Shown: positions 24,892 to 33,697, counted from the first letter of the stretch. The stretch: 54,337 bases of DNA from Bacillota bacterium (GCA_023411555.1 JAEYOQ010000022.1:1-54337); one strand, 5' to 3'. Notes: generated by a model from the letters alone, not told the origin. Made by a program: numbers and translations.

Positions 24892-25188
24892 AGAACTTCA
24901 TAGTGCAAGCTCATGAAGCTTCTCTTTAATCATTCAGATGTATTCGTATAGCAGATTAGCAACTCATGACTTCGTCATTCGTTGTCGTTGCACTTATCCA
25001 TCAGATTACGAGAACTTCATCGAGCAAGCTTTTGAAGCTTCTCTTTAATCATTCAGATGTATTCATATAGCAGATTAGCAACTCATGACTTCGTCATTCG
25101 TTGTCGTTGCACTTATCCATCAGATTACGAGAACTTCATCGAGCAAGCTCATGAAGCTTCTCGTAATCTGATGGACTAATCTGCTATA
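24892..25188. repeat. 119-bp tandem repeat (two and a part copies) ending in a long palindrome
   Basis: AGAACTTCAT recurs at 24892, 25011 and 25130, an exact 119-bp period. The first two units are about 95% identical. Each contains ATGAC-TTC-GTCAT within GCAAC...GTTGC. The third copy breaks off after about 33 bp and is followed by an inverted fragment (GTAATCTGATGG, ACTAATCTGCTATAT), forming a hairpin of about 23 bp at 25117-25174 with a GAGC-AA-GCTC tip. It lies in the 415-bp gap between the GerMN lipoprotein and the flavoprotein. No coding potential is evident. Confidence 0.85.
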
Positions 25189-25212
25189 TCGCATAATTTA
25201 AAATAACATAAT

Positions 25213-25258
25213 ATTAGGTAATTGTCGAATACAAATTACAGTATCGCAATTACCTAAT
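25213..25258 (-). terminator. Terminator of the GerMN lipoprotein gene
   Basis: Perfect 12-bp arms ATTAGGTAATTG and CAATTACCTAAT around a 22-nt loop, 11 bp after the stop codon. Confidence 0.7.
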
Positions 25259-25269
25259 TAAAAATCACT

Positions 25270-25917
25270 CTATTTTTCTTCTAAATATACTTCATCAATT
25301 CCTAATTCCATATGACCACTGGCGTATGCTTCGCCTTCTGCCCTATATATTACCTTCTTGAATTTATCCAGTTTATCGTTATCGATTAGGCTTTGCGCTA
25401 TTGCATCCAATATCGCTCCTTCATAACCAGCTCCCACATCACTAATGGGTGCTTTATCCTTATAGAAGCTGACAATAACCGTATCTCCTTCATAACTCAC
25501 TTTTTCAATGCCTACTTCAATGGAGCGGTCCGCCATTGATTCCACTACTTTTTCAACAATCAGATCAGGAGTTATCTTGGTATCCGCCGGAACCAAGGCT
25601 GTCTCTGCTTCAATCTCACCGGAATCAACATTGACTGTATATAATTGCAGCTCAATATTCTTAGTCGGTTGGATGTTGGAAGGTGTCGGAGATGCCTGGT
25701 CAGGCTTTTCCGTCACAGTAGGGCTAATATCTTCGGGTTCGTCTTCTTCACTGGGGGATGAACTATCCTCCTCTTTATTCGGAGCCAGAGTGACTACTGA
25801 ATTGGAATCCTTCTCGTTTCCATCAAAGAAATCAAGATGAATCATATCACATCCGGCTAAGAGGAAGCAACTCGCTGCTATCAAACTCAATAAGAAATGT
25901 CTCTTTGATCGTTCCAT
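25270..25917 (-). CDS. Lipoprotein with GerMN-like domain
   Basis: A 215-aa secreted lipoprotein. A signal peptide ends in the lipobox LAGC, with Cys23 as the lipidated residue. Residues about 30-85 are a low-complexity linker rich in Glu, Ser, Pro and Thr. Residues about 88-215 (ELQLYTVNVDSGEIEAETALV, ITPDLIVEKVVESM, VIVSFYKD, LDAIAQSLI) resemble the GerMN domain found in spore germination and sporulation lipoproteins such as GerM. GAGGTATTG-type binding site (AGGAGGT) fixes the start at 25917. No sporulation gene is adjacent. The domain call is from overall pattern and is moderately certain. Confidence 0.7.
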   Translation of the reverse strand: MERSKRHFLLSLIAASCFLLAGCDMIHLDFFDGNEKDSNSVVTLAPNKEEDSSSPSEEDEPEDISPTVTEKPDQASPTPSNIQPTKNIELQLYTVNVDSGEIEAETALVPADTKITPDLIVEKVVESMADRSIEVGIEKVSYEGDTVIVSFYKDKAPISDVGAGYEGAILDAIAQSLIDNDKLDKFKKVIYRAEGEAYASGHMELGIDEVYLEEK

Positions 25918-26208
25918 ACAATACCTCCTATATGATACAGGGTAGTGGGAAATATTGAAAAGTATAATGCATGCATGAATTGTTAGCGTACTAATATACA
26001 ACAGAACTAAATCATGATAGGTGTTGTGAACCGCCTAATATACATATAATTCCAACTACTTTTGCAATATAACTAATTAATACTTTTATTGTCCTAACAA
26101 TAGTCTATAACTGTGTCAATTCTATGGTATAATGGAACTTTTTTATTAAATATCAATGAAATTTCTGTTAAACAAGACAAACTTTTCCATATAATATTGC
26201 TATTATAT

Positions 26209-27456
26209 TTAGATTAATTGTCTTCGTAGTAAATCCAGGGCTGCGATTACACTTTGATCCCGAATCTTTAGGCGGTTCCCTTTCAAACGAAGCTCCTTAA
26301 CGGTTACCTTATCCTTCACGAGGCAAGCGATGTATACCAGACCCACCGGTTTTTCCTCTGTTCCGCCGTCGGGGCCAGCTATGCCTGTAATAGCAAGTGC
26401 TGTTTCAGAATTTGCTGCCTTGGCAGCACCACGGACCATCTCCTCTGCTGTTTGACTACTAACAGCACCATGTGTATTAAGGGTTTCTTCTCTTACCTTG
26501 AGATACTTCATCTTCGTTTCATTGGCATAGGTAATAAAACCCTCCTTAAGAACATTCGATACACCGGACACATTAACCAGGCGACCTGTTAGCATTCCTC
26601 CGGTACAGGATTCAGCCGTCGCAATCGTGTAATTTTTTTCCTGAAGCTTCTTCACTACTACCTCTTCCAGAGTCTCCTCTTCATTAATACTATAGATATT
26701 GTCACCAAAGCGACGATACAGCTCCTCAACCACGGGCTGGATTAATTTGACCGCCTCCTCCTTTTGATTCGCTGATGCAGTCACCCTAAAATGTACCTCA
26801 CCGTTCTTTGCATATGGCGCAATGGTCGGGTTAGTTTGTGAGTCTATCAGATCGATGATATCTGTCTCTGCTTTGCTTTCACCAATACCGCAGATTTTCA
26901 CCATGCTGGATATAAACACCTTATTCTGCTTTTTTGCAAGATATGGGTAGATGGTTTCCTCAAACATGGGTATCATCTCATTCGGCGGCCCTGGCAGAAG
27001 AATGATTGTCTTGCCCTCCTGCTCTACAATATAGCCTGGTGCAGTTCCGTTATTATTTTCTACAACTATAGAGTTCTCGGGCTTCAAGGCCTGCTTCCAA
27101 TTATTCTCTGTGATAACAGCGCTAACTTCTCTTTGATAACGAAAACGAAAATAGGAATCAATATGCTGTCTAGAAGCTTCGTCCATGATCAGGTCTAATC
27201 CCAGTATCTTAGCCACCGCTTCCTTTGTCATATCGTCCTGGGTTGGCCCAAGACCTCCGGTTAAAATCAGAATATCTGAACGATTCAAGGCGGTTTGAAT
27301 ACTTTCACAAAGACGTTCCTCATTATCTCCTACGGTCATCTGATAATAAAGGGAAAAGCCTAACTGGGCGCATTTCTGAGATAAATAATTAGCATTGGTG
27401 TTCACAATATTACCTAGCAGCAGTTCGGTTCCTACACTGATTAATTCAACAGTCAT
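26209..27456 (-). CDS. cinA: CinA-type competence/damage-inducible protein; NMN deamidase
   Basis: A 415-aa two-domain protein. The N-terminal domain (about 1-170, VGTELLLGNIVNTNA and LILTGGLGPTQDDMTKE) is a molybdopterin-binding-like fold with ADP-ribose pyrophosphatase activity in relatives. The C-terminal domain (about 255-410, TIATAESCTGGMLTGRLVNV, GAVSSQTAEEMVRGA, AITGIAGPDGGTEEKPVG) is the nicotinamide mononucleotide deamidase. Start at 27456 is fixed by GGAGGA. It follows pgsA, as in other Firmicutes, although a terminator separates them. recA, the usual downstream neighbour, lies 16 kb away. Confidence 0.95.
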   Translation of the reverse strand: MTVELISVGTELLLGNIVNTNANYLSQKCAQLGFSLYYQMTVGDNEERLCESIQTALNRSDILILTGGLGPTQDDMTKEAVAKILGLDLIMDEASRQHIDSYFRFRYQREVSAVITENNWKQALKPENSIVVENNNGTAPGYIVEQEGKTIILLPGPPNEMIPMFEETIYPYLAKKQNKVFISSMVKICGIGESKAETDIIDLIDSQTNPTIAPYAKNGEVHFRVTASANQKEEAVKLIQPVVEELYRRFGDNIYSINEEETLEEVVVKKLQEKNYTIATAESCTGGMLTGRLVNVSGVSNVLKEGFITYANETKMKYLKVREETLNTHGAVSSQTAEEMVRGAAKAANSETALAITGIAGPDGGTEEKPVGLVYIACLVKDKVTVKELRLKGNRLKIRDQSVIAALDLLRRQLI

Positions 27457-27523
27457 ATTTTCCTCCATTAACATTTATATATTAAATAGCTTAGTATTGA
27501 TAAATATCGCAGACTTTTTAAAA

Positions 27524-27565
27524 GACACTATTTCTAACGCCTTAAGGCACCTAAGAAATAGTGTC
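27524..27565 (-). terminator. Terminator of rimO-pgsA
   Basis: Perfect 12-bp arms GACACTATTTCT and AGAAATAGTGTC with an inner GCCTTAAGGC palindrome, 28 bp after the pgsA stop; on the minus strand TTTTAAAAAG follows. Confidence 0.8.
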
Positions 27566-27593
27566 AAATCTTTTTAGTAAAAATGGAATTAAA

Positions 27594-28133
27594 TTAGTGT
27601 GTTTCCTTCAATACATCTTTATTCTTAATCATATATTCAATCAAGGAAATGATGGTCAATGCTGCAGCTAGATAAATCGAGATCTGCTCCAGAATATTGA
27701 TAAAGATATTGTCCAAATTGATAATCAGCATAATACTCATCACCATCTGTACAGTAGTTTTTACCTTCGCCCACCAGCTGGCTGCAATTACAACCCCGTT
27801 ATCTGAGGCAACCAGTCGAAAGCCGCTGATGATAAATTCTCTTGCGATAATGATGATAACAATCCAGGCAGGTATCAGCTTAAGCTCAAGCAGGCAGATT
27901 AAAGCACTGGAAACAAGAAGTTTATCTGCTAGAGGATCCATAAACTTACCGAAATTTGTAACCAGATTGTACTTCCTGGCAATATATCCGTCCAGCAGGT
28001 CGGATAAGGCAGCAATGATAAAAATGCCTGCTGCTATATATCTACCACCGGGAATCGAGGATACCAGCATAAAGATAAGGAATATCGGTATCATACATAC
28101 TCTGAAAATAGTTATTTTATTCGGTAAATTCAT
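27594..28133 (-). CDS. pgsA: CDP-diacylglycerol-glycerol-3-phosphate 3-phosphatidyltransferase
   Basis: A 179-aa integral membrane enzyme that makes phosphatidylglycerol phosphate from CDP-diacylglycerol and glycerol-3-phosphate. The CDP-alcohol phosphotransferase signature D-G-x2-A-R-x8-G-x3-D-x3-D is intact (Asp48, Gly49, Ala52, Arg53, Gly62, Asp66, Asp70), embedded in about five to six hydrophobic helices. It starts 2 bp after rimO, so the two genes are translationally linked. Product complete and of normal length. Confidence 0.96.
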   Translation of the reverse strand: MNLPNKITIFRVCMIPIFLIFMLVSSIPGGRYIAAGIFIIAALSDLLDGYIARKYNLVTNFGKFMDPLADKLLVSSALICLLELKLIPAWIVIIIIAREFIISGFRLVASDNGVVIAASWWAKVKTTVQMVMSIMLIINLDNIFINILEQISIYLAAALTIISLIEYMIKNKDVLKETH

Positions 28134-28135
28134 TC

Positions 28136-29473
28136 CTATAAGCTCCCTTCTGCTAATTCACCAATAAGATCATAGCCCTTAGCACCGGTAATGCTTGCTT
28201 TTACAATATCACCGGATATCAGTTCCCGATCCGAAGATAAGAATACAAATCCATCCACCTGTGGTGCATCCATATAGGTTCTTCCGATATATACCTGGTC
28301 CTCATCTGCAATTCTTCCCTCAATTAATACATCGAAGGTCTTACCGACTAAGCTTTGAGTTCGTTCAAATACAATTTCCTGCTGAAGCTTCATGATTTCT
28401 TTTTGTCTTTGTTTTTTGACTTTAGCTAGGATCTGAGGCTTTAATTTGGCAGCAGGTGTATTATCTTCTTTTGAGTAGGTAAATACACCAAGACGTTCAA
28501 ATCTCATCTCCTTTACAAAATCCATTAGCTCCTGATGCTCTTCCTCAGTCTCGGTAGGAAAGCCGGTTATTAATGTGGTACGTAGAACAATATCCGGCAG
28601 ATTATTTCGAAGCTTCGTAATGATATTAATTAGATCTGCTTTGTTCGTTCTTCTTCCCATCATCTTGAGAATTCGGTCTGAGGCATGCTGAATCGGGATA
28701 TCCAAATAGCGGCAAAGCTTGGGTTCCTGCTTCATTGTCTCAATTAACTCATCCGTAATCTCCTCAGGATAGCAATAAAGAATACGAATCCATTCTATCC
28801 CGCTAATCTTACATAGTTCATGAAGCAGCTTAGATAATCGAACCTCTCCGTAAATATCCTTACCGTATAATGTAGTCTCCTGAGCAACCAGAATTAGCTC
28901 CTTTACCCCCTGTTCGGCCAGGTAATTTGCTTCTTCCAATAAGTCTTCCATAGGTACACTGCGATAATTCCCTCTTACCTGTGGTATGATACAGTAAGTA
29001 CAATGCTTATCACAGCCCTCTGCGATCTTCAGATAAGCAAAATAACTACCTGAGGTAAGCATACGTTTATTGCTTGACTTTGGAAGGAGCTCCAGTGAGT
29101 CAAAATGGGCAGCTTGCTTACCCTCTGTTATTTCCTTGATTACTTCAATAATCTTTGAAAAACTGGAGGTTCCAAGAAGTGCATCCACCTCAGGGATTTC
29201 CCTCAGTATCTCTTCTTTATATCGCTCGGCCAAACAACCCGTTACGATTAAGGCTTTCAAATTACCATTCTTTTTATACTCTGCCATCTCAAGAATTGTT
29301 GTGATACTCTCTTCCTTCGCATCATTAATGAAGCAACAGGTATTTACAATAATGATATCCGCTTCCTGTTCTTCGCTTGTAATCCGATATCCGTTCTCAT
29401 GCAGGATACCGAGCATATTTTCACTGTCAACCAAATTCTTATCACAACCAAGTGAGATAAAATAAATATTCAT
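28136..29473 (-). CDS. rimO: Ribosomal protein S12 methylthiotransferase RimO
   Basis: A 445-aa radical SAM enzyme that adds a methylthio group to an aspartate of ribosomal protein S12. The N-terminal UPF0004 domain has cysteines 10, 46 and 80 (LGCDKN, NTCCF, TGCLAERY), which bind one [4Fe-4S] cluster. The radical SAM motif is Cys154, Cys158, Cys161 (EGCDKHCTYC). A TRAM domain ends the protein. The start at 29473 is set by CGGAGGA; an upstream in-frame ATG lies within a hairpin. SLGCDKN is diagnostic of RimO rather than MiaB. Confidence 0.96.
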   Translation of the reverse strand: MNIYFISLGCDKNLVDSENMLGILHENGYRITSEEQEADIIIVNTCCFINDAKEESITTILEMAEYKKNGNLKALIVTGCLAERYKEEILREIPEVDALLGTSSFSKIIEVIKEITEGKQAAHFDSLELLPKSSNKRMLTSGSYFAYLKIAEGCDKHCTYCIIPQVRGNYRSVPMEDLLEEANYLAEQGVKELILVAQETTLYGKDIYGEVRLSKLLHELCKISGIEWIRILYCYPEEITDELIETMKQEPKLCRYLDIPIQHASDRILKMMGRRTNKADLINIITKLRNNLPDIVLRTTLITGFPTETEEEHQELMDFVKEMRFERLGVFTYSKEDNTPAAKLKPQILAKVKKQRQKEIMKLQQEIVFERTQSLVGKTFDVLIEGRIADEDQVYIGRTYMDAPQVDGFVFLSSDRELISGDIVKASITGAKGYDLIGELAEGSL

Positions 29474-29491
29474 TATTCCTCCGTACTTTAA

Positions 29492-29543
29492 ACCTCCCAG
29501 CATCAGACTCTAACACATTAATAGAAGTTGGAATGCTGGAGGT
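29492..29543 (-). terminator. Hairpin between the 203-aa gene and rimO
   Basis: ACCTCCCAGCAT and ATGCTGGAGGT pair with one bulge around a 29-nt loop; TTTAAAG follows on the minus strand. It may be a weak terminator or attenuator before rimO. Confidence 0.45.
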
Positions 29544-29654
29544 ACTAACCATGATTTAAGCTTATTTTAAACTGCAACAAACATTGTAACAGCTTTTATC
29601 AAAAAAAGAAACATTTTTATTTAACATGAATGAAGAATGATTTACTCTCATTAG

Positions 29655-30266
29655 CTATAAGTGGTTAAGGCCTGCTGCCGAATAGTCCTTTTTCATGTCC
29701 CTTATATATTTCATTCGATTATATTGTATAAGGAAGGGCTTATAATCACCAACCAGAACGGAATTCATAAATCGGCTGATGCAACGTTTATCTCGATTGT
29801 TATCAAGGCTTCGATGCCCTAATTCAAGATTCTTACGAATGCGCAGCATTGCTCTGCTCTGATCAACAGTAGTAATCAGGACTCCATTCTCAAACACCAG
29901 TTCAATCAGCTTTTGATAGGAGAAATAGGCAGGGGTAGCCTCCTTCAGATAGTATTGCTTCACTACGTTTGCACCGATTAAGATAGCACCGTTATACTTT
30001 ACCGGAAACTCATCAAAGGTATGCTTCTGAGCATAGTCCTCAATAAGAGTGCCCCCTATATTTACAGCTTCATTGGTGACGATGTCTAAACTACTTAAGT
30101 GTAGCTGATAATCCTTTATAAGAAATTGACTGGAATAGGGGCGCTGTAAGGAGGCAGAAGAATAAGGTAAATACCCTAAAGCAATTGGATGGATAATAAA
30201 TTCCTGTTCAACCGCTAAAATGGTATATTCCGTATTCTTATAATTAATTACTTGCAATGTATTCAT
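29655..30266 (-). CDS. Hypothetical protein, 203 aa
   Basis: I do not recognise this protein. It is soluble, with no signal peptide or membrane helix, has a strand-rich first half (NTLQVINYKNTEYTILAVEQ) and a basic C-terminal part with LDNNRDKRCISRFMNS, suggesting nucleic acid or phosphate contact, though that is only a guess. The first 140 residues read like a replication-initiator-free, compact alpha/beta fold. Start chosen at 30266 because GGAG is 9 nt upstream; a start seven codons earlier would lie 1 bp after the folD stop and lacks a binding site. It is probably co-transcribed with folD. Codon use resembles its neighbours. Confidence 0.75.
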   Translation of the reverse strand: MNTLQVINYKNTEYTILAVEQEFIIHPIALGYLPYSSASLQRPYSSQFLIKDYQLHLSSLDIVTNEAVNIGGTLIEDYAQKHTFDEFPVKYNGAILIGANVVKQYYLKEATPAYFSYQKLIELVFENGVLITTVDQSRAMLRIRKNLELGHRSLDNNRDKRCISRFMNSVLVGDYKPFLIQYNRMKYIRDMKKDYSAAGLNHL

Positions 30267-30288
30267 TCCTAGGTTCTCCACTCTCATA

Positions 30289-31134
30289 CTATTGCTGTAG
30301 CTTGACCGTTTCTACACAATTATACATTAGCATGGCAATCGTCATTGGACCTACACCGCCAGGAACAGGTGTAATGGCAGATACATGGTCGATTACATCT
30401 GCATAGTCAACATCACCACATAATTTATTATCTACATCTCGGTGAATGCCCACATCAATAACCACAGCACCTTCTTTGATAAATTCACGATTTACAAAGC
30501 GGGGTTTGCCGATGGCTACAATTAATATATCAGCCCGTTTCGCAACTTCCTTTAAATTCTTGGTTCTGGAATGGCAAATTGTGACCGTGGCATTTTCACG
30601 TAACATCAGAAGAGCCATCGGTTTACCTACGATATTACTTCTTCCTATAATTACGCATTCTTTTCCTTCTATATCAATATTAGAGCGCTTTAGTAATTGA
30701 ATGATACCGGCCGGTGTACAAGATACAAAGCCCTCTTGTCCGATACTCAGGGCTCCGACGTTCTGGGGGTGGAATCCATCCACATCCTTAACAGGATCAA
30801 TGGTCTTGATAATTAGGTCCTCATCGATATGAGAAGGCAATGGTAATTGAACCAATATACCGCTAACCTTTGGATCGGAATTCAATTTATCAATCAAGGC
30901 TAAGAGTTCTTCCTGTGTTGTATCCTCCGGAAGCTCATAGGAAAGAGAATGGATTCCGATATATTCACATGCCTTTTTCTTATTACCAACATATACCGTT
31001 GAAGCTGGGTCACTTCCCACTTGAACAACAGCCAGAGTAATAGTAACACCGTCTGCTGACAGCTTTGCCACCTTCTCCTTCAGCTCCTCCTTTATCTCAC
31101 CGGATATCTTCTTACCATCAATGATTAATGCCAT
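30289..31134 (-). CDS. folD: Bifunctional methylene-THF dehydrogenase / methenyl-THF cyclohydrolase
   Basis: A 281-aa folate enzyme that interconverts 5,10-methylene-, methenyl- and 10-formyl-THF with NADP(H). Signature segments are STVYVGNKKKACEYIGI (catalytic Lys in YVGNKKK), GILVQLPLPSHID, PVKDVDGFHPQNVG, the Rossmann segment IGRSNIVGKPMALLML and PVPGGVGPMTIAML. Start at 31134 is fixed by GGAGG five nt upstream. The unknown 203-aa gene follows it closely. Confidence 0.98.
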   Translation of the reverse strand: MALIIDGKKISGEIKEELKEKVAKLSADGVTITLAVVQVGSDPASTVYVGNKKKACEYIGIHSLSYELPEDTTQEELLALIDKLNSDPKVSGILVQLPLPSHIDEDLIIKTIDPVKDVDGFHPQNVGALSIGQEGFVSCTPAGIIQLLKRSNIDIEGKECVIIGRSNIVGKPMALLMLRENATVTICHSRTKNLKEVAKRADILIVAIGKPRFVNREFIKEGAVVIDVGIHRDVDNKLCGDVDYADVIDHVSAITPVPGGVGPMTIAMLMYNCVETVKLQQ

Positions 31135-31290
31135 AATAACCTCCATCTTACCGAAAGACAATATATTTTTACTACTCTAAGTAGATACTTCCTAATTAAT
31201 GATAATATATTCTTCAAGATATCACAAGATATATTTACCAAGTGAGTATTATTCGCTTTCTTTTTGAGATCAAATACAGACAGGAATCTC

Positions 31291-31461
31291 AAGGGACTGA
31301 CTGTTTCAATACGAACTGATTATTATAAGAGTAGCAGAGTCCCATAATACACTGTTTGACGAATCGCTTGCTATTCTGTAAGATATCCGTCATCCTGTGA
31401 GTGAGGGTGGCTGTTACTTTATAGTTAAGAATATCAGTTGTTTTGAACCAGACAGTCCCTT
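31291..31461. repeat. MITE-like element with long imperfect terminal inverted repeats
   Basis: The 171-bp segment begins AAGGGACTGACTG and ends CAGACAGTCCCTT. The inverted similarity continues for about 38 bp on each side (TTCAA, AACTGAT blocks) and more weakly to about 60 bp, so the whole can fold into one long hairpin. There is no transposase and no clear target-site duplication. It fills most of the gap between folD and the response regulator gene (31135-31471), starting 10 bp after the regulator stop, so it could also act as its terminator. Confidence 0.6.
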
Positions 31462-31471
31462 AATGAATTCA

Positions 31472-32242
31472 TTAGACTATATTCTTTGATGCAATGGTAT
31501 TTCGGTATTCATTGGCTGAGACTCCTACACTTTTTTTAAATACACGTGAAAAATGAGCCATATCTATAAAACCAACACGCTCTGCTATATCACCAATGCG
31601 TAGTGAGGGATCACACAGAAGCTTTTGAGCCTCTTTAATACGGACATTGTTTAAAATCTCGGAAAAATTTTGACCCAGGTTACGATTCAGTAGTTTACTT
31701 AAATGCCATTGACTGACATAGGTCTTCTCAGCCACTTCACAGAGTGTTATCTTATGAGGATAGTTCTCTTCTATATATTTCATAGCATTATTTACTATAA
31801 AATTACTCGCTTCATTATCAATATGCTCAGCTTCCCCTTCTCTTTCCACACCCGGTCGAAGACCTTTCGCTGCCAGACTCTCAGTCATTGCAGTAATTGC
31901 TTCCTCAAGCTCCTCCATATTCGAGGGCTTAAGCAGGAAACGACAGACACCAAGACGAATTGCCCTTTGTGCATATTCGAACTTACGGTAACCAGTGAGA
32001 ATGCTGATTTCCATGTCTGCAAATTCACTCTTCAGGCCTGCTATCATCGAAAGACCATCCAGATCGGGCATAGAGATATCTGTGATTACCATATCCGGTC
32101 GAAACCTTCGTATCACCTGAGCGCCCTCTGTTCCATCATTTGCAGTAGCAACAATCTTACAATTATACTGATCCCATTTAATCATCCGGGATATTCCCTC
32201 TACTATGATTGGTTCATCATCAATAATTACTACTTTATACAT
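31472..32242 (-). CDS. Response regulator, YesN type (REC plus AraC-like DNA-binding domain)
   Basis: A 256-aa two-component regulator. The receiver domain (1-120) has the acidic pair Asp8/Asp9, phosphoacceptor Asp55 in MVITDISMPD and the LLKPSN lysine motif. The C-terminal domain (about 150-256) is an AraC-type pair of HTH motifs, with VAEKTYVSQWHLSKLL and IGDIAERVGFIDMAHFSRVFKKSVG. Such proteins usually control carbohydrate genes together with YesM-type kinases, one of which is encoded at 33907-35730. It follows the sugar-binding lipoprotein by 36 bp and is co-transcribed with it. GGAG lies 8 nt before the chosen ATG. Confidence 0.94.
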   Translation of the reverse strand: MYKVVIIDDEPIIVEGISRMIKWDQYNCKIVATANDGTEGAQVIRRFRPDMVITDISMPDLDGLSMIAGLKSEFADMEISILTGYRKFEYAQRAIRLGVCRFLLKPSNMEELEEAITAMTESLAAKGLRPGVEREGEAEHIDNEASNFIVNNAMKYIEENYPHKITLCEVAEKTYVSQWHLSKLLNRNLGQNFSEILNNVRIKEAQKLLCDPSLRIGDIAERVGFIDMAHFSRVFKKSVGVSANEYRNTIASKNIV

Positions 32243-32278
32243 AAAGCTGCTCCATTCTGCCCGCATGGCTACAAGGAA

Positions 32279-33592
32279 TTATTTGGCATTAATCTCTAAT
32301 ACTTTGTTTAATAGCTCCTGTGCCGTCCTGGCACCGGTAGATACTTCAACAATACCTGCGACTAGGGTATTATAAGCCTCCTGTGTAATTCTTGAATCGG
32401 TTGGCGTGGATATGGTGGTAGCTGTACTGGAGTAATTCAAACCGGAAATTCCAAGAGGTGTCATATCAGCCAAAGGCTCTACTTTGGCTACTGCCTGCCC
32501 ATTACCTCCCCAATAGACAGCAACAGCCTCAGAGTTGGTATGTGCCATAACAAACTTCACAGCTGCATCCCGCTTATCTGCATCCTCCCAAGCCTTTTTC
32601 GTGATATAAAAGCCAGTGGAGATACCGCCTACCATGCTTCTAGGTTGTGCTTTACCTCCAGGAATTACGGGAAAGGATATAACAACGGTATTAATCTGAT
32701 CTGGAATACCAGCTGCATACCAGGAGCCATCTAGCTGCATAGCCGCCTTTTTATTCTTGAACAGTTCACTGGCATAATCGTTATCAATCGTATCCGTATT
32801 CTCCGGAAATGCCCCCATACTACGTAAGGTCTTAAACATCTCAAGCCCCTTGCACCAATCCTCTGGTGCTGTCTTGGGAATAGTCATATAGCCCTTAGGA
32901 CCTGCAGCGGATAGAATCAGATGCTCAATCCAGTAATGAGGTACATTGTTTAAGGATACAGCAATCGGAATGATTCCTTTCGACCGGAAGGTCTCGATTG
33001 CCTTCACCATCTTATCCCAATCGGTAGGTAGATCCAGATTGTACCGGTCAAATAAATCCTTATTACAGAATAAACCCTCCCAGTAACCGGTGGTAGGTAC
33101 CGCTCTTTGAATCCCGTCTGGATTGGCAGCAGCAGCTAATCCAGTCTCCAGTATATCGCTGGCATAGTCAGGATATATTGCTCTAACCTCTTCTATTGTT
33201 ACAAATTTACCGGCGGCAAGTACATCACTGGCATTGGCATCGGTAAAATACTGTATCACATCCGGTTCGTTACCTACTGCAAAGTCAGCAGCTATCCTTG
33301 TCTTCCAATCCTGATCTGCCGATTGGGAATCATCTTCAATTGTTATGTAAGGATAGTCCTTCATGAGCTTTGCGTTAATCGTCTGATAATTACCGGCATT
33401 GGCATCTGTACCGCCGAACATAGATACCGTAGTCAAAGTCACCGGAGTCATGATGACTTCGGTGAGGCTAGTAGCCTTCGAAGCCTTGTTATCCGAAGAC
33501 CTAGCTTTATCTCCGATATAGCAACCGACCATAATTGTCAATACAAAAATAAGTACTATAAGTAGGGATACATATCTTGCCAAGCTTTTCAT
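32279..33592 (-). CDS. Extracellular sugar-binding lipoprotein (ABC solute-binding family 1)
   Basis: A 437-aa exported protein of the family 1 solute-binding group (MsmE/MalE-like). The N-terminal helix leads to a lipobox-like TIMVGC (Cys24), followed by a Ser/Lys/Asp-rich linker and a periplasmic-binding fold with FAVGNEPDVIQYFTD, GYWEGLFCNKDLFDRYNLDLP, AMQLDGSWYAAGIPDQ and GGISTGFYITKKAWEDADK. No permease or ATPase gene is adjacent; the gene lies between a YesM-type kinase and a YesN-type regulator. It may therefore present sugar to the kinase rather than, or as well as, feed a transporter. Start at 33592 (ATG) set by AGGAGG eight nt upstream; the TTG two codons earlier is less likely. Confidence 0.93.
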   Translation of the reverse strand: MKSLARYVSLLIVLIFVLTIMVGCYIGDKARSSDNKASKATSLTEVIMTPVTLTTVSMFGGTDANAGNYQTINAKLMKDYPYITIEDDSQSADQDWKTRIAADFAVGNEPDVIQYFTDANASDVLAAGKFVTIEEVRAIYPDYASDILETGLAAAANPDGIQRAVPTTGYWEGLFCNKDLFDRYNLDLPTDWDKMVKAIETFRSKGIIPIAVSLNNVPHYWIEHLILSAAGPKGYMTIPKTAPEDWCKGLEMFKTLRSMGAFPENTDTIDNDYASELFKNKKAAMQLDGSWYAAGIPDQINTVVISFPVIPGGKAQPRSMVGGISTGFYITKKAWEDADKRDAAVKFVMAHTNSEAVAVYWGGNGQAVAKVEPLADMTPLGISGLNYSSTATTISTPTDSRITQEAYNTLVAGIVEVSTGARTAQELLNKVLEINAK

Positions 33593-33633
33593 AATCAAAT
33601 CCTCCTAACCTGTATATGATTATGTCTATTTCC

Positions 33634-33697
33634 TTTGAGCCTCATGGCTTAAAGAAAATCTCGCATAATCAGGCTTGATTTTCTTCTGAGTCTCAAA
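33634..33697 (-). promoter_or_regulatory. Nested inverted repeat upstream of the sugar-binding lipoprotein gene
   Basis: TTTGAG/CTCAAA encloses AAGAAAATC/GATTTTCTT. It lies 42 bp upstream of the gene in the 314-bp gap behind the kinase. It could be a leader structure or operator; no recognised riboswitch pattern. Confidence 0.4.

Noticed and set aside
24892..25188. CRISPR array
   Set aside because: The repeat unit is 119 bp with no unique spacers and only two and a part copies; there are no cas genes.
27697..28167. A 156-codon plus-strand open frame opposite pgsA
   Set aside because: It mirrors the hydrophobic codons of pgsA and has no ribosome binding site or known relatives that I recognise.
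31291..31461. Insertion sequence
   Set aside because: There are long inverted ends but no transposase frame and no clear target duplication, so it is listed only as a MITE-like element.
31703..32299. A 198-codon plus-strand open frame opposite the response regulator gene
   Set aside because: It is antisense to a clear REC-AraC gene, has no family resemblance and an odd composition rich in Cys, His and Ile; it is a shadow of the real gene.
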